Shown piece after piece: positions 38,057-47,147 of a stretch of 64,000 nt of DNA (its first letter is position 1; the number at the start of each line of letters is the position of its first letter). The stretch is from Chloracidobacterium sp. Lineage in GTDB: Bacteria > Acidobacteriota > Blastocatellia > Pyrinomonadales > Pyrinomonadaceae. Made by a program: the position numbers and the translations under genes. Where the stretch lies: contig JADJRV010000019.1 of assembly GCA_016712045.1 (NCBI GenBank), positions 1 through 64,000 on the forward strand. The letters are read 5' to 3'. The notes beneath the pieces were generated by a model. The model ran no database searches, was not told the DNA's origin, and saw only the letters and a program-made list of their open reading frames with translations.

Positions 38057-38968
38057 ATGGACACTGCCGCCACTAATGTAATGCGATCGGTTCGGGCGTT
38101 GCTCGATGGGGCGGTGGACTATGCGGGGCTGTTTCCGCCGGCGGGGCTGTCGATGCCTGAGGCGGTGATCAACTACGCGATGTATCGCACGAGCAACTAC
38201 AACTGGATGCTCGGGCGTTTTGTCGTAACTGCGGCGCGGCTGGATGAGTTTTACGAATGTGCCCGAGATTTTGTCTCGCGTGACGCGGGCAATGCGTGGC
38301 GTGTCAGCGTCGTGGTCGGCGACGAAGTGGTTAACACCATCAACCAGATCAAAGATTTTAACGCCGCGAACGGCCCCGGGATCGTCGTCGATACGCTTGA
38401 GATCAAAGCCGATTCGGCGGGCGTTATTGAGAATGCAGCGGCCTCCGTGCCGGATGATGTGACGGCCTATTTCGAGCTGGCCCTTGATGAAAAGCTGCCC
38501 GATCTGATCGCCACGCTTGCGGGATGCGGCCAGCGGGCAAAGATCCGCACGGGCGGCATCACGCCGGACGCTTTTCCAAAGACGCAGGACATTATCCGGT
38601 TTGTGCGGACGTGCCTTGCGGCAAACGTGCCGTTCAAAGCGACCGCCGGGCTGCATCATCCGATCCGCTGTTTTCGCCCGCTGACCTACGAAGAAAACGC
38701 GGTCACCGGCACGATGCACGGCTTTCTCAACCTTTTTCTCATGACCGGTTTCGCCCTCGAAGGCTACCGCGAGAGCCTGCTCGTTGATGTGATGGAAGAG
38801 GAATTTGACGAGGTCTTTGCTTTTACAGACCAAGCCGTCATCTGGCGCGAAGACTACACGCTAAACCTGCGGCACATCGAGACGCTCCGCGAAAAAGGCA
38901 TCCAGTCGTTCGGCTCATGCTCTTTCGACGAACCCGTGGCGGATCTGCAAAAACTGGGCGTGCTGTGA
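38057..38968 (+). CDS. Conserved protein of unknown function next to fumarylacetoacetase
   Basis: 303 residues, soluble, with alternating strands and helices that would suit a TIM-barrel-like fold (WRVSVVVGDEVVNTI, DVTAYFELALDEKLPDLIA, RAKIRTGGITPDAFPKT, VPFKATAGLHHPIRCF, IQSFGSCSFDEPVADL). The motif GRFVVTAARLDEF and the conserved HHP and CSFDEP stretches look functional, but I do not recognise a characterised family. Its place ahead of fahA suggests a link with aromatic amino-acid breakdown, though a 445-base repeat-bearing gap lies between. Confidence 0.65.
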   Translation: MDTAATNVMRSVRALLDGAVDYAGLFPPAGLSMPEAVINYAMYRTSNYNWMLGRFVVTAARLDEFYECARDFVSRDAGNAWRVSVVVGDEVVNTINQIKDFNAANGPGIVVDTLEIKADSAGVIENAAASVPDDVTAYFELALDEKLPDLIATLAGCGQRAKIRTGGITPDAFPKTQDIIRFVRTCLAANVPFKATAGLHHPIRCFRPLTYEENAVTGTMHGFLNLFLMTGFALEGYRESLLVDVMEEEFDEVFAFTDQAVIWREDYTLNLRHIETLREKGIQSFGSCSFDEPVADLQKLGVL

Positions 38969-38969
38969 A

Positions 38970-39391
38970 GGCGGAAACCCGACCGGTAGGGTGCAAGGAA
39001 CGACCACGAAAGACACGGCACCGTCCTTTTCTTATCACTTTCGAACTTACGGAACTGGCTCAGGGGGAAAACTTCAGCGGATAGGGCCGAAGGCCGCGCC
39101 AGAAAATAATGACTGAAGCGGGGCCTTCGTGTTGGATGGCAAGAAACGGAGGGTCGTCGAACGAGCAATAAGGGGTTTGCGTGGAAGTGGATTGCATGCC
39201 CCCGAAAAATAGCCGGGGAGGCGCGGGGGGGGAGAGGGGAGGGGGGGGGGGGGGCCCGGCAGGGGGGGGGGGGGGGGGGGGGGGGGGCGGGGGGGGGCCG
39301 GGGGGGGGGGGGGGGGGAGTGGAGACGGACAGGGAGATGATCTTCCAGACTTCTAACGTTGAGCACCCTCCCTACAGGTCGGGTTTCCGCC
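38970..39391. repeat. Intergenic element bounded by inverted repeats, with extreme G tract
   Basis: Left arm 38970-38994 (GGCGGAAACCCGACCGGTAG, GGTGC) and right arm 39363-39391 are near reverse complements. Inside lies a smaller inverted repeat (CGAAGGCC near 39087 with GGCCTTCG near 39122) and the G-rich run 39212-39318. In that run most of about 95 bases are G, broken by a few C or A. No believable gene is present. The terminal repeats resemble a REP/MITE-type element; the G run may be an assembly artefact. Confidence 0.6.
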
Positions 39392-39413
39392 CTGATGACG
39401 CTAATATTGAATT

Positions 39414-40736
39414 ATGACTTACGAAATAAACGAAACCCACGACCCGAACCTCAAAAGCTGGGTCGAATCCGCCAACGATCCGAATACGGATTTTCCGATA
39501 CAGAATCTGCCGTTCTGTATGCCTTGGCCCGCAACAGATCTTCCACATTTGGGCATCGGTATCGGTGACTATATTTTTGACCTCAATCAAGCGATCGTTG
39601 CGGGGCTGCTGGGCAGTGGATTCGATCCGTTAGCCGAAGAGATCGAGCTCTGCGACCTATCATTTCTAACTGAGGTTTACGGCACAGCGATCCTTACGGA
39701 CCTGCGGCGGTCGGCGTTCGAAGTCCTCCGCGAGGACGCTGAGCCCGAGATCATCGAAGATGCGAAAGACTGCATGGTGCTAATGAGTAAGGCGGACCCA
39801 GAACTCGCATTTGAGATCGGCGACTATACCGATTTCTACTGCTCGATCTATCATGCGACGAATGTGGGGTCGATGTTTCGGCCGGACAATCCTTTGCTGC
39901 CGAATTATAAATATGTGCCGATCGGGTATCACGGGCGGGCTTCGTCGATCGTGATCTCGGGGACGGACATCAAGCGGCCTAAGGGGCAGAACCGGACCGA
40001 TCAGGAAGCTCCGCCGGTGTTTATCCCGTGCAAGAATCTCGATTACGAGATGGAGGTCGGGTTTTTTGTGGGCCGCGGGAATGAGCTCGGCACGTCGATC
40101 CCGATCGGCGAGGCGGAGAAACATATCTTCGGGCTGTGCCTCGTCAACGACTGGTCCGCCCGCGACATACAGGCGTGGGAATACCAGCCGCTCGGGCCGT
40201 TTCTCGCAAAGAATTTCGCCACGACCATCTCGCCCTTCGTCGTCACGATGGAAGCTCTCGCACCGTTCCGCACAAAGGCGTTCGAACGCGAACCGGGCGA
40301 TCCCGCACCGCTCGATTATCTCGCGGATGTCAACAACGAGAAATTCGGCGGCATCGACATCAATCTTGAGGTCTTCATCCAGACTGAGAAGATGCGTGCC
40401 GAAAACATCGAGCCGTTCATGCTGTCTCGCTCGAATATGAAGGACCTCTACTGGACCATCGGCCAGATGCTAACGCACCACGCCTCCGGCGGCTGCAACC
40501 TCCAGACCGGCGACCTCATCGCCACCGGCACGATCTCCGGCAAAGAAAAATCGGAACGCGGCTCGATGCTTGAGCTCTCTTGGCGAGGCACCGAACCCAT
40601 CCAACTCCCATCCGGCGAAACCCGCCGCTTTCTCGAAGACGGCGACGAAATAATCATGAAAGGCTACTGCGAACGCGAAGGCTTTAGACGCATAGGCTTC
40701 GGCGAATGCCGGGGTCGGATCTTACCCGCGGATTAA
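39414..40736 (+). CDS. fahA: Fumarylacetoacetase
   Basis: Last enzyme of tyrosine/homogentisate breakdown, hydrolysing fumarylacetoacetate to fumarate and acetoacetate. 440 residues. The N-terminal SH3-like domain has NLPFCMPW and HLGIGIGDYIFDL. The C-terminal FAH domain has the metal and substrate residues in DYTDFYCSIYHATNVGSMFR, KYVPIGYHGRASSIV, DYEMEVGFFVG, LVNDWSARDIQAWEYQPLGP and HHASGGCNLQTGDLIATGTI. No homogentisate dioxygenase is in the window. Confidence 0.96.
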   Translation: MTYEINETHDPNLKSWVESANDPNTDFPIQNLPFCMPWPATDLPHLGIGIGDYIFDLNQAIVAGLLGSGFDPLAEEIELCDLSFLTEVYGTAILTDLRRSAFEVLREDAEPEIIEDAKDCMVLMSKADPELAFEIGDYTDFYCSIYHATNVGSMFRPDNPLLPNYKYVPIGYHGRASSIVISGTDIKRPKGQNRTDQEAPPVFIPCKNLDYEMEVGFFVGRGNELGTSIPIGEAEKHIFGLCLVNDWSARDIQAWEYQPLGPFLAKNFATTISPFVVTMEALAPFRTKAFEREPGDPAPLDYLADVNNEKFGGIDINLEVFIQTEKMRAENIEPFMLSRSNMKDLYWTIGQMLTHHASGGCNLQTGDLIATGTISGKEKSERGSMLELSWRGTEPIQLPSGETRRFLEDGDEIIMKGYCEREGFRRIGFGECRGRILPAD

Positions 40737-40890
40737 GGTTTTTGCCAGCGAAAAAGGGGAGGGTTCGTCTCCCTGTGAGCCGGGAGCCCCAACCCAAACA
40801 ACTGCAATACCAACGGTCTTTGTGTTCCCTGACCTTTTATTTCTGCCTTCCATTATTTCTTTGGCTGAGGTGTTTTAAGATAGTAAGTAA

Positions 40891-42276
40891 ATGGATCTGG
40901 CTCTCGACAAACTTCACGAGGAATGCGGTATTTTTGGCATCTTTGGCCACGCTGAGGCGTCGACGCTGACGCAGCTTGGGCTGTTTGCGTTGCAGCATCG
41001 CGGGCAGGAGGCTTGCGGCATTGTGACCGCTGAGGGTAGCGAGTTGCTGCAATATCGCGAGGTCGGGCTTGTGGCGGACGTCCTTAATCCTGAGGTGTTA
41101 AAGAAGCTCACCGGCACCTCGGCCATCGGCCACACTCGATATTCGACCGCCGGAAAGAATACGCTCGACGAGGTCCAGCCGTTTTCGGTGACCTGCCAGC
41201 ACGGCAAGATCGCGGTCTGTCATAACGGCAATCTGCCGTTCGCCGAGGCCCGCCGCCGCGAGCTTGAGCGTGACGGGGCGATCTTTTCCTCGACATCCGA
41301 CACCGAAACCATCCTCCACGGCATCGCCCGCACGCCTGCCACAGACGCAATTGACGCCATCAAAAAAGTTCTCGCGACAACCGAAGGAGCATTTTCGCTG
41401 CTGTTCTTGACGCCGACGGCATTGATCGCGGTTCGCGATCCGCGGGGTTTCCGTCCGCTGGTATTGGGCAAGTTTCAAGGTGCCTGGTGCGTCGCGAGCG
41501 AGACGTGTGCGTTTGACCTGATCGACGCCGAATACGTCCGCGAGGTCGAGCCCGGCGAGATGCTCATCATCGACGCCGACGGGCTTCATTCGTCAAAGCC
41601 GTTTGAGGTCAAGGCTCACGCGGTTTGCACATTTGAGCACGTTTATTTTTCCCGTCCCGACTCGATAATCTTTGGCCGCTCGGTCAACGAATCGCGGCAC
41701 AAGATGGGCAAACAGCTCGCCGCCGAACACCCCGTCGAAGCCGATCTCGTCGTGCCGGTTCCCGATTCCGGCGTCGCCGCCGCGATCGGCTATGCACGCT
41801 GGTCGGGCATCAATTTTCGCCAGGCGATCATTCGCAATCATTACGTCGGGCGCACGTTCATCGAGCCGTCGCAATCGATCCGCTCATTTGGCGTGCGCCT
41901 TAAACTTAATCCCATCAAAGATCTGATAAACGGCAACCGCATCGTGCTCGTCGATGATTCTATCGTTCGCGGCACGACCTCGAAAAAGATCGTCGAGATG
42001 GTCCGCGAGGCCGGTGCCGCTGAGGTTCACATGCGTATCTCGTGCCCGCCGACCGCACATTCGTGCTACTACGGCGTCGACACCCCGGATCGCAAAGACC
42101 TCATCGCCGCCAACATGTATGTCGAAGAGGTCCGCCAATACATCGGTGCCGACAGCCTCGGCTACCTCTCACTCAAAGGAATGCTTGAGGCCATCGGCCT
42201 CATCCCCGCATCAACCTGCAACGCCTGCTGGAGCGGCAAATACCCGACACTCATCGCTAACGGCAAAGCTGCGTAA
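40891..42276 (+). CDS. purF: Amidophosphoribosyltransferase
   Basis: First committed step of purine synthesis: PRPP plus glutamine to phosphoribosylamine. An 11-residue propeptide precedes the N-terminal nucleophile Cys in EECGIFGIFG. The glutaminase domain has LFALQHRGQEACGIVT and HTRYSTAG. The phosphoribosyltransferase domain has the PRPP loop VLVDDSIVRGTTSKKIVEMV. Cysteines in RISCPPTAHSCYYGVDTP and STCNACWSGKYP match the iron-sulfur-containing (Bacillus-type) subclass. 461 residues. Confidence 0.96.
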   Translation: MDLALDKLHEECGIFGIFGHAEASTLTQLGLFALQHRGQEACGIVTAEGSELLQYREVGLVADVLNPEVLKKLTGTSAIGHTRYSTAGKNTLDEVQPFSVTCQHGKIAVCHNGNLPFAEARRRELERDGAIFSSTSDTETILHGIARTPATDAIDAIKKVLATTEGAFSLLFLTPTALIAVRDPRGFRPLVLGKFQGAWCVASETCAFDLIDAEYVREVEPGEMLIIDADGLHSSKPFEVKAHAVCTFEHVYFSRPDSIIFGRSVNESRHKMGKQLAAEHPVEADLVVPVPDSGVAAAIGYARWSGINFRQAIIRNHYVGRTFIEPSQSIRSFGVRLKLNPIKDLINGNRIVLVDDSIVRGTTSKKIVEMVREAGAAEVHMRISCPPTAHSCYYGVDTPDRKDLIAANMYVEEVRQYIGADSLGYLSLKGMLEAIGLIPASTCNACWSGKYPTLIANGKAA

Positions 42277-42329
42277 TTATTTCCAAACATCTTTCATTTG
42301 GAACTCGCGAAAATAGAGGGCAAACTATT

Positions 42330-42765
42330 ATGACTATGAAAAAACTTCAGCTGATCTTTTCAAGCCTTTGGCTTCTTAAGTTCAATACTGTGGGGGTCGA
42401 AAAGCCGCAAAAGCGTTGAATATTGAGCCTTTCGGTTCTATACCAGCGTCGAACCCTTAAAGGCATCTGGAAAACGCGACGAAAAGAATCTTGGTTTGCA
42501 TTGTCGACAATCTGGCAATGGCCAGGGCAGGGACCTGAAAATTGACGCGAATAGGTTTCCAAGAGGAATCCGATGTTTTATTCACGGCAGTACGGGAGGC
42601 GATGAGCCGAACGCAATAAAATATCTACGGCTAGCTTTCAAACATAAAAAAAATATGGTTGTCGGTGAGGACTTCCCGGATCCGCTGGTGGACGATTCGT
42701 TTAAAAACTTTGCGGACAGTGTGACTTTCAAAAAAGCTGTCGGTGAAATGAAGAAAGAAAAGTAG
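42330..42765 (+). pseudogene. Disrupted small secreted protein or gene remnant
   Basis: An ATG at 42330 gives MTMKKLQLIFSSLWLLKFN, a signal-like start that soon stops. In another frame, from a stop near 42425 to the TAG at 42765, the sequence is open and reads FRFYTSVEPLKASGKRDEK, then MVVGEDFPDPLVDDSFKNFA and a Lys-rich end. Together they could be one secreted protein of about 145 residues with two indels, but no family is recognised and chance is possible. It fills most of the gap between purF and ssrA. Confidence 0.35.
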
Positions 42766-42861
42766 TAGTTAGTGTTGAAGCCGACTGCGCAATGAGCGTT
42801 GAAATACCACGCAAACCTTTCAATCTTCATCTAAATAGCGTAAACTAACCTTCCTCAATGT

Positions 42862-43234
42862 GGGGGCGACAGGCTTCGACAGGGGCTTGTATAGATCTTT
42901 GAATGCACGTCGGGCTTTTGTATGGTGAGCTCGTTAACAAAACTATACAAAAACAAATGCTAATCAAGAATTAGCTCTTGCTGCTTAGTTAACTCTAAAC
43001 CAGAAGTGTCTTACCGGAAGTCAGCCTGATGCGACCGGCTAAGGCATAAAATAGTTCGGGCTCGCATCACGCCACCACCTGCGGCGTGAAGTTAAAGTTA
43101 GCCGGGTTAGCTGCCGATGAGGTCTTGTCTGTTCATCTGCTCATCAGCGGCGAAAATCAAGTGAATAGACTAAACGTGTAGATTTTACTGGTCGCAACCT
43201 TTGGATGCGGGTTCGATTCCCGCCGCCTCCACCA
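42862..43234 (+). ncRNA. ssrA: Transfer-messenger RNA (tmRNA)
   Basis: Rescues stalled ribosomes and tags the unfinished peptide. The 5' end GGGGGCG (42862-42868) pairs with CGCCTCC (43224-43230), and the transcript ends with encoded ACCA, so the tRNA-like acceptor is complete. The T arm reads GGTTCGATTCC. The tag reading frame ends NANQELALAA then TAG at 42986-42988; in frame upstream it reads NYTKT from 42941. The exact resume codon is not certain. The following part of about 245 bases holds several pseudoknot-like helices. Total length 373 bases is normal for one-piece tmRNA. Confidence 0.97.
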
Positions 43235-43288
43235 TCTTTTTCAAATATCAAATTTCAGATCTTGGATTTTGTGACGCTACGGCGTTAT

Positions 43289-43310
43289 GCTCATTACTTT
43301 GGTAATGAGC
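43289..43310. promoter_or_regulatory. Perfect hairpin at the murI start
   Basis: GCTCATTAC (43289-43297) and GTAATGAGC (43302-43310) are exact complements around the loop TTTG. The second arm contains one of the possible murI start codons (43305), so it may hide that start or simply mark the tmRNA/murI boundary. Confidence 0.5.
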
Positions 43311-44174
43311 AATAGATCTATCAACGAAATGCCGATCGGCATATTCGATTCGGGCGTCGGCGGCCTGACGGTTTACCGCGCTTTGCATGACCGTTTGCCG
43401 AATGAGCATTTTATTTATTTGGGAGACACGGCCCGCGTGCCGTATGGCACCAAATCAATGGCGACGGTTGAGCGGTATGCTATTGAGAACTCGGTTTTTC
43501 TCGCGTCACGCGGGATAAAGATGCTCGTGGTAGCTTGTAATACGGCATCGGCACTTGCCCTACCAAAGATCCGCGAAAAGATCGGTCTCGATGGCGTCGG
43601 TGTGATCGGTCCTGGTGGACGAAAAGCGGTTGAGATCACAAAGGATAATCCGCACGCAAAGATCGGCGTCATCGCGACCGAGGCGACCGTTGCGAGCAAC
43701 GCATATTACGAAGCCATCCGCCGTGCGTCCGATACCGCTGAGGTCATGCAGGCGGGCTGTCCGTTGTTTGTGCCGCTTGCAGAGGAGAACTGGACCAGCG
43801 AGCCCGAGACATTTTCTATAGCCGAAAAATACCTCGCGGCGATGAAAGATTTTGCGCCAGACGCACTCGTGCTGGGCTGTACGCATTACCCGATACTTCG
43901 GGATGTGATACAGCAGACGGTCGGTGAAAATGTTAAACTTGTCGATTCCGGCGAGGCGACCGCGGACGAGGTGGCGGCTCTGTTAAAGGAAAAAGGACTC
44001 GAAAACCCAAATGCTGTCAGCGGCAAACGGGAGCTGTGCGACGACCTCGACCATTTTTACGTCACCGACGCCGCCGACAGATTTGCCCGCGTCGCCGAAC
44101 GATTTTTAGGAACAAAGCCGTCAAAGCTCGAAGCTGTCGAGGTGTACGGTGTAGATGAATTAGGGAAGATATAG
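43305..44174 (+). CDS. murI: Glutamate racemase
   Basis: Makes D-glutamate for peptidoglycan. Catalytic cysteines are in LVVACNTASALALP and ALVLGCTHYPIL. The substrate pocket is PIGIFDSGVGGLTVYRAL with YLGDTARVPYGTKS. Start choice is open: 43287, 43305 and 43329 are all in-frame Met codons. 43329 begins right at MPIGIFDSGVGG, as in many relatives, while 43305 lies inside a perfect hairpin. No strong ribosome site decides it. Length is 290 residues from 43305, slightly long for the family. Confidence 0.93.
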   Translation: MSNRSINEMPIGIFDSGVGGLTVYRALHDRLPNEHFIYLGDTARVPYGTKSMATVERYAIENSVFLASRGIKMLVVACNTASALALPKIREKIGLDGVGVIGPGGRKAVEITKDNPHAKIGVIATEATVASNAYYEAIRRASDTAEVMQAGCPLFVPLAEENWTSEPETFSIAEKYLAAMKDFAPDALVLGCTHYPILRDVIQQTVGENVKLVDSGEATADEVAALLKEKGLENPNAVSGKRELCDDLDHFYVTDAADRFARVAERFLGTKPSKLEAVEVYGVDELGKI

Positions 44175-44242
44175 CCCACGAAAAACACGAAACATACGAA
44201 ACAGAAAGAATCTTTTTCGAGTATTTCGTGTTTTTCGTGGGC
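44174..44242. repeat. Inverted repeat of CACGAAAAACACGAAA type
   Basis: Left arm near 44174-44200 (GCCCACGAAAAACACGAAAC) and right arm near 44216-44242 (ends TTTTTCGTGGGC) are reverse complements with few mismatches, between murI and rph. Same general design as the CACAGAT palindromes. Confidence 0.65.
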
Positions 44243-44250
44243 AAAACTAA

Positions 44251-44973
44251 ATGAGTTATACAAGACAAGACAACCGCACCCACGACCAGTTACGCAATAC
44301 CAAGATCACGCCGAATATTTCGCCGTATGCCGAGGGTTCGGCGCTCATTGAGGTCGGCGGGACCAAGGTAATTTGCACGGCATCGGTCGAGGACCGTGTG
44401 CCGATGTTTATGCGAAACAAGGGGCTTGGCTGGGTGACGGCGGAGTATTCGATGCTGCCGCGTGCGACCAATACGCGCACGCAGCGTGAGACAAAGAACG
44501 GCCCGTCGGGACGGACGCAGGAGATCCAGCGACTTATCGGCCGCAGTTTGCGGGCGGTCGTCGATACCAAATTGCTTGGCGAACGTCAGATATACCTCGA
44601 TTGCGATGTTATCCAGGCAGACGGCGGCACACGTTGTGCGTCGATCACCGGTGCGTATGTTGCGTTAGCTTTGGCTTGCCGCAAGCTGGTAAAACAGGGC
44701 TCCATCAAAACCAACCCGATTATCAGCGAGGTCGCGGCTGTCAGCGTCGGCGTTATTGAGGGCACGACGATACTCGACCTCGCCTACACCGAAGACTCGA
44801 CCGCCGATGTCGATATGAACATCGTCTGCACCGGGGCCGGTAAATTTATCGAGATCCAAGGCACCGCCGAACGCGAGCCTTTTACCCGCGAGCAGATGGA
44901 CGAGATGCTCGTGCTCGCCGAGATCGGCGTTAATAATTTATTTGAGATCCAACGCAATGCGTTGAAAGGATAA
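44251..44973 (+). CDS. rph: Ribonuclease PH
   Basis: Phosphorolytic 3'-to-5' exonuclease trimming tRNA precursors. 240 residues. Family motifs are GSALIEVGGTKVICTASVED, GWVTAEYSMLPRATNTR, GPSGRTQEIQRLIGRSLRAV (phosphate-binding Arg) and DVIQADGGTRCASITGAYVA; DLAYTEDSTADVDMNIVCTG carries the metal-binding acidic residues. One base separates it from fabG. Confidence 0.96.
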   Translation: MSYTRQDNRTHDQLRNTKITPNISPYAEGSALIEVGGTKVICTASVEDRVPMFMRNKGLGWVTAEYSMLPRATNTRTQRETKNGPSGRTQEIQRLIGRSLRAVVDTKLLGERQIYLDCDVIQADGGTRCASITGAYVALALACRKLVKQGSIKTNPIISEVAAVSVGVIEGTTILDLAYTEDSTADVDMNIVCTGAGKFIEIQGTAEREPFTREQMDEMLVLAEIGVNNLFEIQRNALKG

Positions 44974-44974
44974 T

Positions 44975-45730
44975 ATGAGCGAGAAACAATTTGAAGGAAA
45001 ATCGGCGATCGTCACTGGCGGTACGCGTGGTATCGGCAAGGCGATCGTGTTGGAACTGGCACGGCGTGGATGCAATGTTGCATTTAACTATTCGAAAAGC
45101 TCCGACGAGGCCGAGGCGTTAAAGGCCGAGGTCGAAAAGCTTGGTGTAAAAGCCATTGCCGAGCAATGCGATGTTGCCAGCACTGAGGCCGCGGCGGCAT
45201 TTGTCGGTCAGGTCAAAGAGGCTTTTGGCACGGTCGATTACCTCGTCAATAACGCAGGCATTACACGCGATCAGCTTATCCTGCGGATGAAAGAAGAAGA
45301 TTGGGATTCGGTCATCGACACTAATCTTAAGGCGCGTGGAATTTTTCAAAAGCCGCGATCCGCCCGATGATGCGTAATGAGAACGGCGGCTCGATATTGA
45401 ATATATCATCGATCTCAGGCGTTGTCGGTATGCTTGGCCAATCAAATTATTCAGCGTCAAAGGCCGGTATGATCGGCCTGACAAAATCGCTTGCCAAAGA
45501 GATCGCCAGCAAAAAAGGTTACCGTCAATGCTCTTGCACTCGGCCTGATCGAGACCGATATGGCGAGCGAGATGAACGACGAATACCGCGAAAAGATCCT
45601 CGCAATGATCCCGCTTGGACGGCTTGGTAACGTCACCGAGGTCGCTGAAATTGCGTGCTTTATGCTCTCACCGGCTGCCGCGTACATTACCGGACAGGTC
45701 ATCCAGCCTGACGGCGGCTTGGCGATGTGA
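44975..45730 (+). CDS. fabG: 3-oxoacyl-[ACP] reductase FabG-type SDR, two frameshifts
   Basis: NADPH-dependent reductase of fatty-acid elongation. The first frame has the cofactor motif IVTGGTRGIGKAIVLELARR and LVNNAGITRDQLILRM. Near 45332 one G is missing from AAGGCGCG; repair gives LKGAWNFSKAAIRPM. The second frame has ISSISGVVGMLGQSNYSASK, with catalytic Ser, Tyr and Lys. Near 45515 one extra A in a six-A run breaks the frame; repair gives SKKVTVNALALGLIETDMAS, ending ITGQVIQPDGGLAM. Repaired length is about 251 residues, normal for FabG. Two single-base homopolymer errors are the likely cause. Confidence 0.9.
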
Positions 45731-45736
45731 GAATTA

Positions 45737-46474
45737 ATGTCGCTCAACTATCAAACCGAAGAGGACGAGTTGCAAGAGCAGCAAGATGAGGCGGTCGAAC
45801 AGCCCGCTTCACCGCCACCTATCTATACGATCACATTTATCGTGGCGATCGGTGCGGTCGCTCTGACACAGTTTTTGACCGGCCTTGACGCGTCGATCGC
45901 GGCGGTGGGGTTTGATAAACCGCTTTTCCTCAAACAGCATGAATATTGGCGGATACTGACCGGTGCGACAACGCACGGTAGCATCTTGCACGTCGCGATG
46001 AACTGCTACGCGTTTTACAGCTTTGGCCGCATTTTCGAAATGCTGTCAAACCGGGCTCATCTTGCGATAGTCTTTTTGCTGTCTGCTATGGGCGGCGGCA
46101 TTTTAAGTCTCGTGTTTCAGCCTGACGGCATTTCGGTCGGAGCCTCGGGCGGCATCGTGGGGCTCATCGGTTATCTGGCGGTCTATGCTTTTCGCCGCCG
46201 CGATTTCATCTCGCCGGCGTTTCGAAAGAACCTGCTTGTAAACATCGGCTTTATTCTCGTATTTGGCTTGGTGCTATATCAGACGATCGATAATTTTGGC
46301 CATATTGGCGGGCTTATAACCGGAGCCGTCTATGGATTTTTACAGATCCCGACGGATGTCCATATCGACCCGCGAGATGCGGGTTCGACGGCCCAGTTCG
46401 CAGGGCTCGCGTCGCTCGGTATCTATATTGCCGCTTGTGCTTTTAGTATTTTGCTAATTCTCCGTATCGTCTAA
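45737..46474 (+). CDS. Rhomboid-family intramembrane serine protease
   Basis: 245 residues with an acidic cytoplasmic N-terminus and six or seven membrane helices. Family motifs are GATTHGSILHVAMNCYAFYS (oxyanion His/Asn region), the nucleophile in SVGASGGIVGLIGYLAV and the catalytic His in NFGHIGGLITGAVYGF. Substrates are unknown. It lies six bases after fabG and just ahead of trmB. Confidence 0.92.
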   Translation: MSLNYQTEEDELQEQQDEAVEQPASPPPIYTITFIVAIGAVALTQFLTGLDASIAAVGFDKPLFLKQHEYWRILTGATTHGSILHVAMNCYAFYSFGRIFEMLSNRAHLAIVFLLSAMGGGILSLVFQPDGISVGASGGIVGLIGYLAVYAFRRRDFISPAFRKNLLVNIGFILVFGLVLYQTIDNFGHIGGLITGAVYGFLQIPTDVHIDPRDAGSTAQFAGLASLGIYIAACAFSILLILRIV

Positions 46475-46477
46475 CTC

Positions 46478-47104
46478 ATGGCCCGTGTCCGCGTTCATCA
46501 ACACGTCAATCCGTTATCGCCGTACTATCTCCAAGAGCAGGAGCCAGTCGATCTGTCGGCGCTTTTTGCCGATCCGGCACAGCCGCTGCATCTCGACATC
46601 GGCTGCGCACGCGGGCGGTTTATTTTGCGGATGGCTGCGGCTCAGCCGGAATGGAATTTCCTCGGCGTAGAGATCCGCGAGCCGCTTGTCGAAGAGGCAA
46701 ACCGGCTTGCGACGGAAGCCGGACTCACTAATTTAAATTACGTTTTTTGTAACGCGATGCTTCGGCTGCGGCAGTTACTCGCGGATGTGCCGGACGACGT
46801 GCTGCAAGTGGTGACGATTCAGTTTCCGGATCCGTGGTTCAAGAAACGCCACGCTAAACGGCGGATGGTCAATGCTGAGTTGGTAGCGACGGTGGTCGAT
46901 AAGATTGCTCCGGGCGGAAAGATATTTGTTCAGACCGACATCGAATTTTTGGCCGATGAGATGTTTGAATTATTTAGAGCCGATAAGAGATTGAGCGAGG
47001 TCGGGACGAGCACAAATCCGTTTCCGGTAAAGACCGAGAGGGAAATTTCGGTCGAGGACAGAGCCTTGCCTGTTTATCGAACATTGTTCACTCGGCTTGG
47101 TTAA
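46478..47104 (+). CDS. trmB: tRNA (guanine-N7-)-methyltransferase
   Basis: Methylates G46 of tRNA using SAM. 208 residues. The SAM-binding motif is LHLDIGCARGRFILRMA, followed by NFLGVEIREPLVEEANRLA, and the family signature QFPDPWFKKRHAKRRMV. The C-terminal region (FVQTDIEFLADEMFELF, PFPVKTEREISVEDRALPVY) is also typical. It begins three bases after the rhomboid gene. Confidence 0.95.
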   Translation: MARVRVHQHVNPLSPYYLQEQEPVDLSALFADPAQPLHLDIGCARGRFILRMAAAQPEWNFLGVEIREPLVEEANRLATEAGLTNLNYVFCNAMLRLRQLLADVPDDVLQVVTIQFPDPWFKKRHAKRRMVNAELVATVVDKIAPGGKIFVQTDIEFLADEMFELFRADKRLSEVGTSTNPFPVKTEREISVEDRALPVYRTLFTRLG

Positions 47105-47107
47105 AAG

Positions 47108-47135
47108 CAGCTTATTAGCTGACAGCTATAAGCTG
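47108..47135. terminator. Hairpin between convergent trmB and def
   Basis: CAGCTTAT (47108-47115) and ATAAGCTG (47128-47135) pair around the loop TAGCTGACAGCT. Lying 4 bases after trmB and before the convergent def stop, it may terminate either transcript, but the T tract is weak. Confidence 0.4.
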
Positions 47136-47147
47136 TTAGCTGTATTT

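Noticed and set aside
39181..39417. Plus-strand frame encoding a poly-Gly protein and minus-strand frame encoding poly-Pro
   Set aside because: Both come only from the G run, which is probably artefactual, and have no start signals.
45491..45730. Programmed frameshifting at the six-A run in fabG
   Set aside because: FabG is not known to use it, a second unrelated break occurs upstream at a G run, and simple one-base errors explain both.
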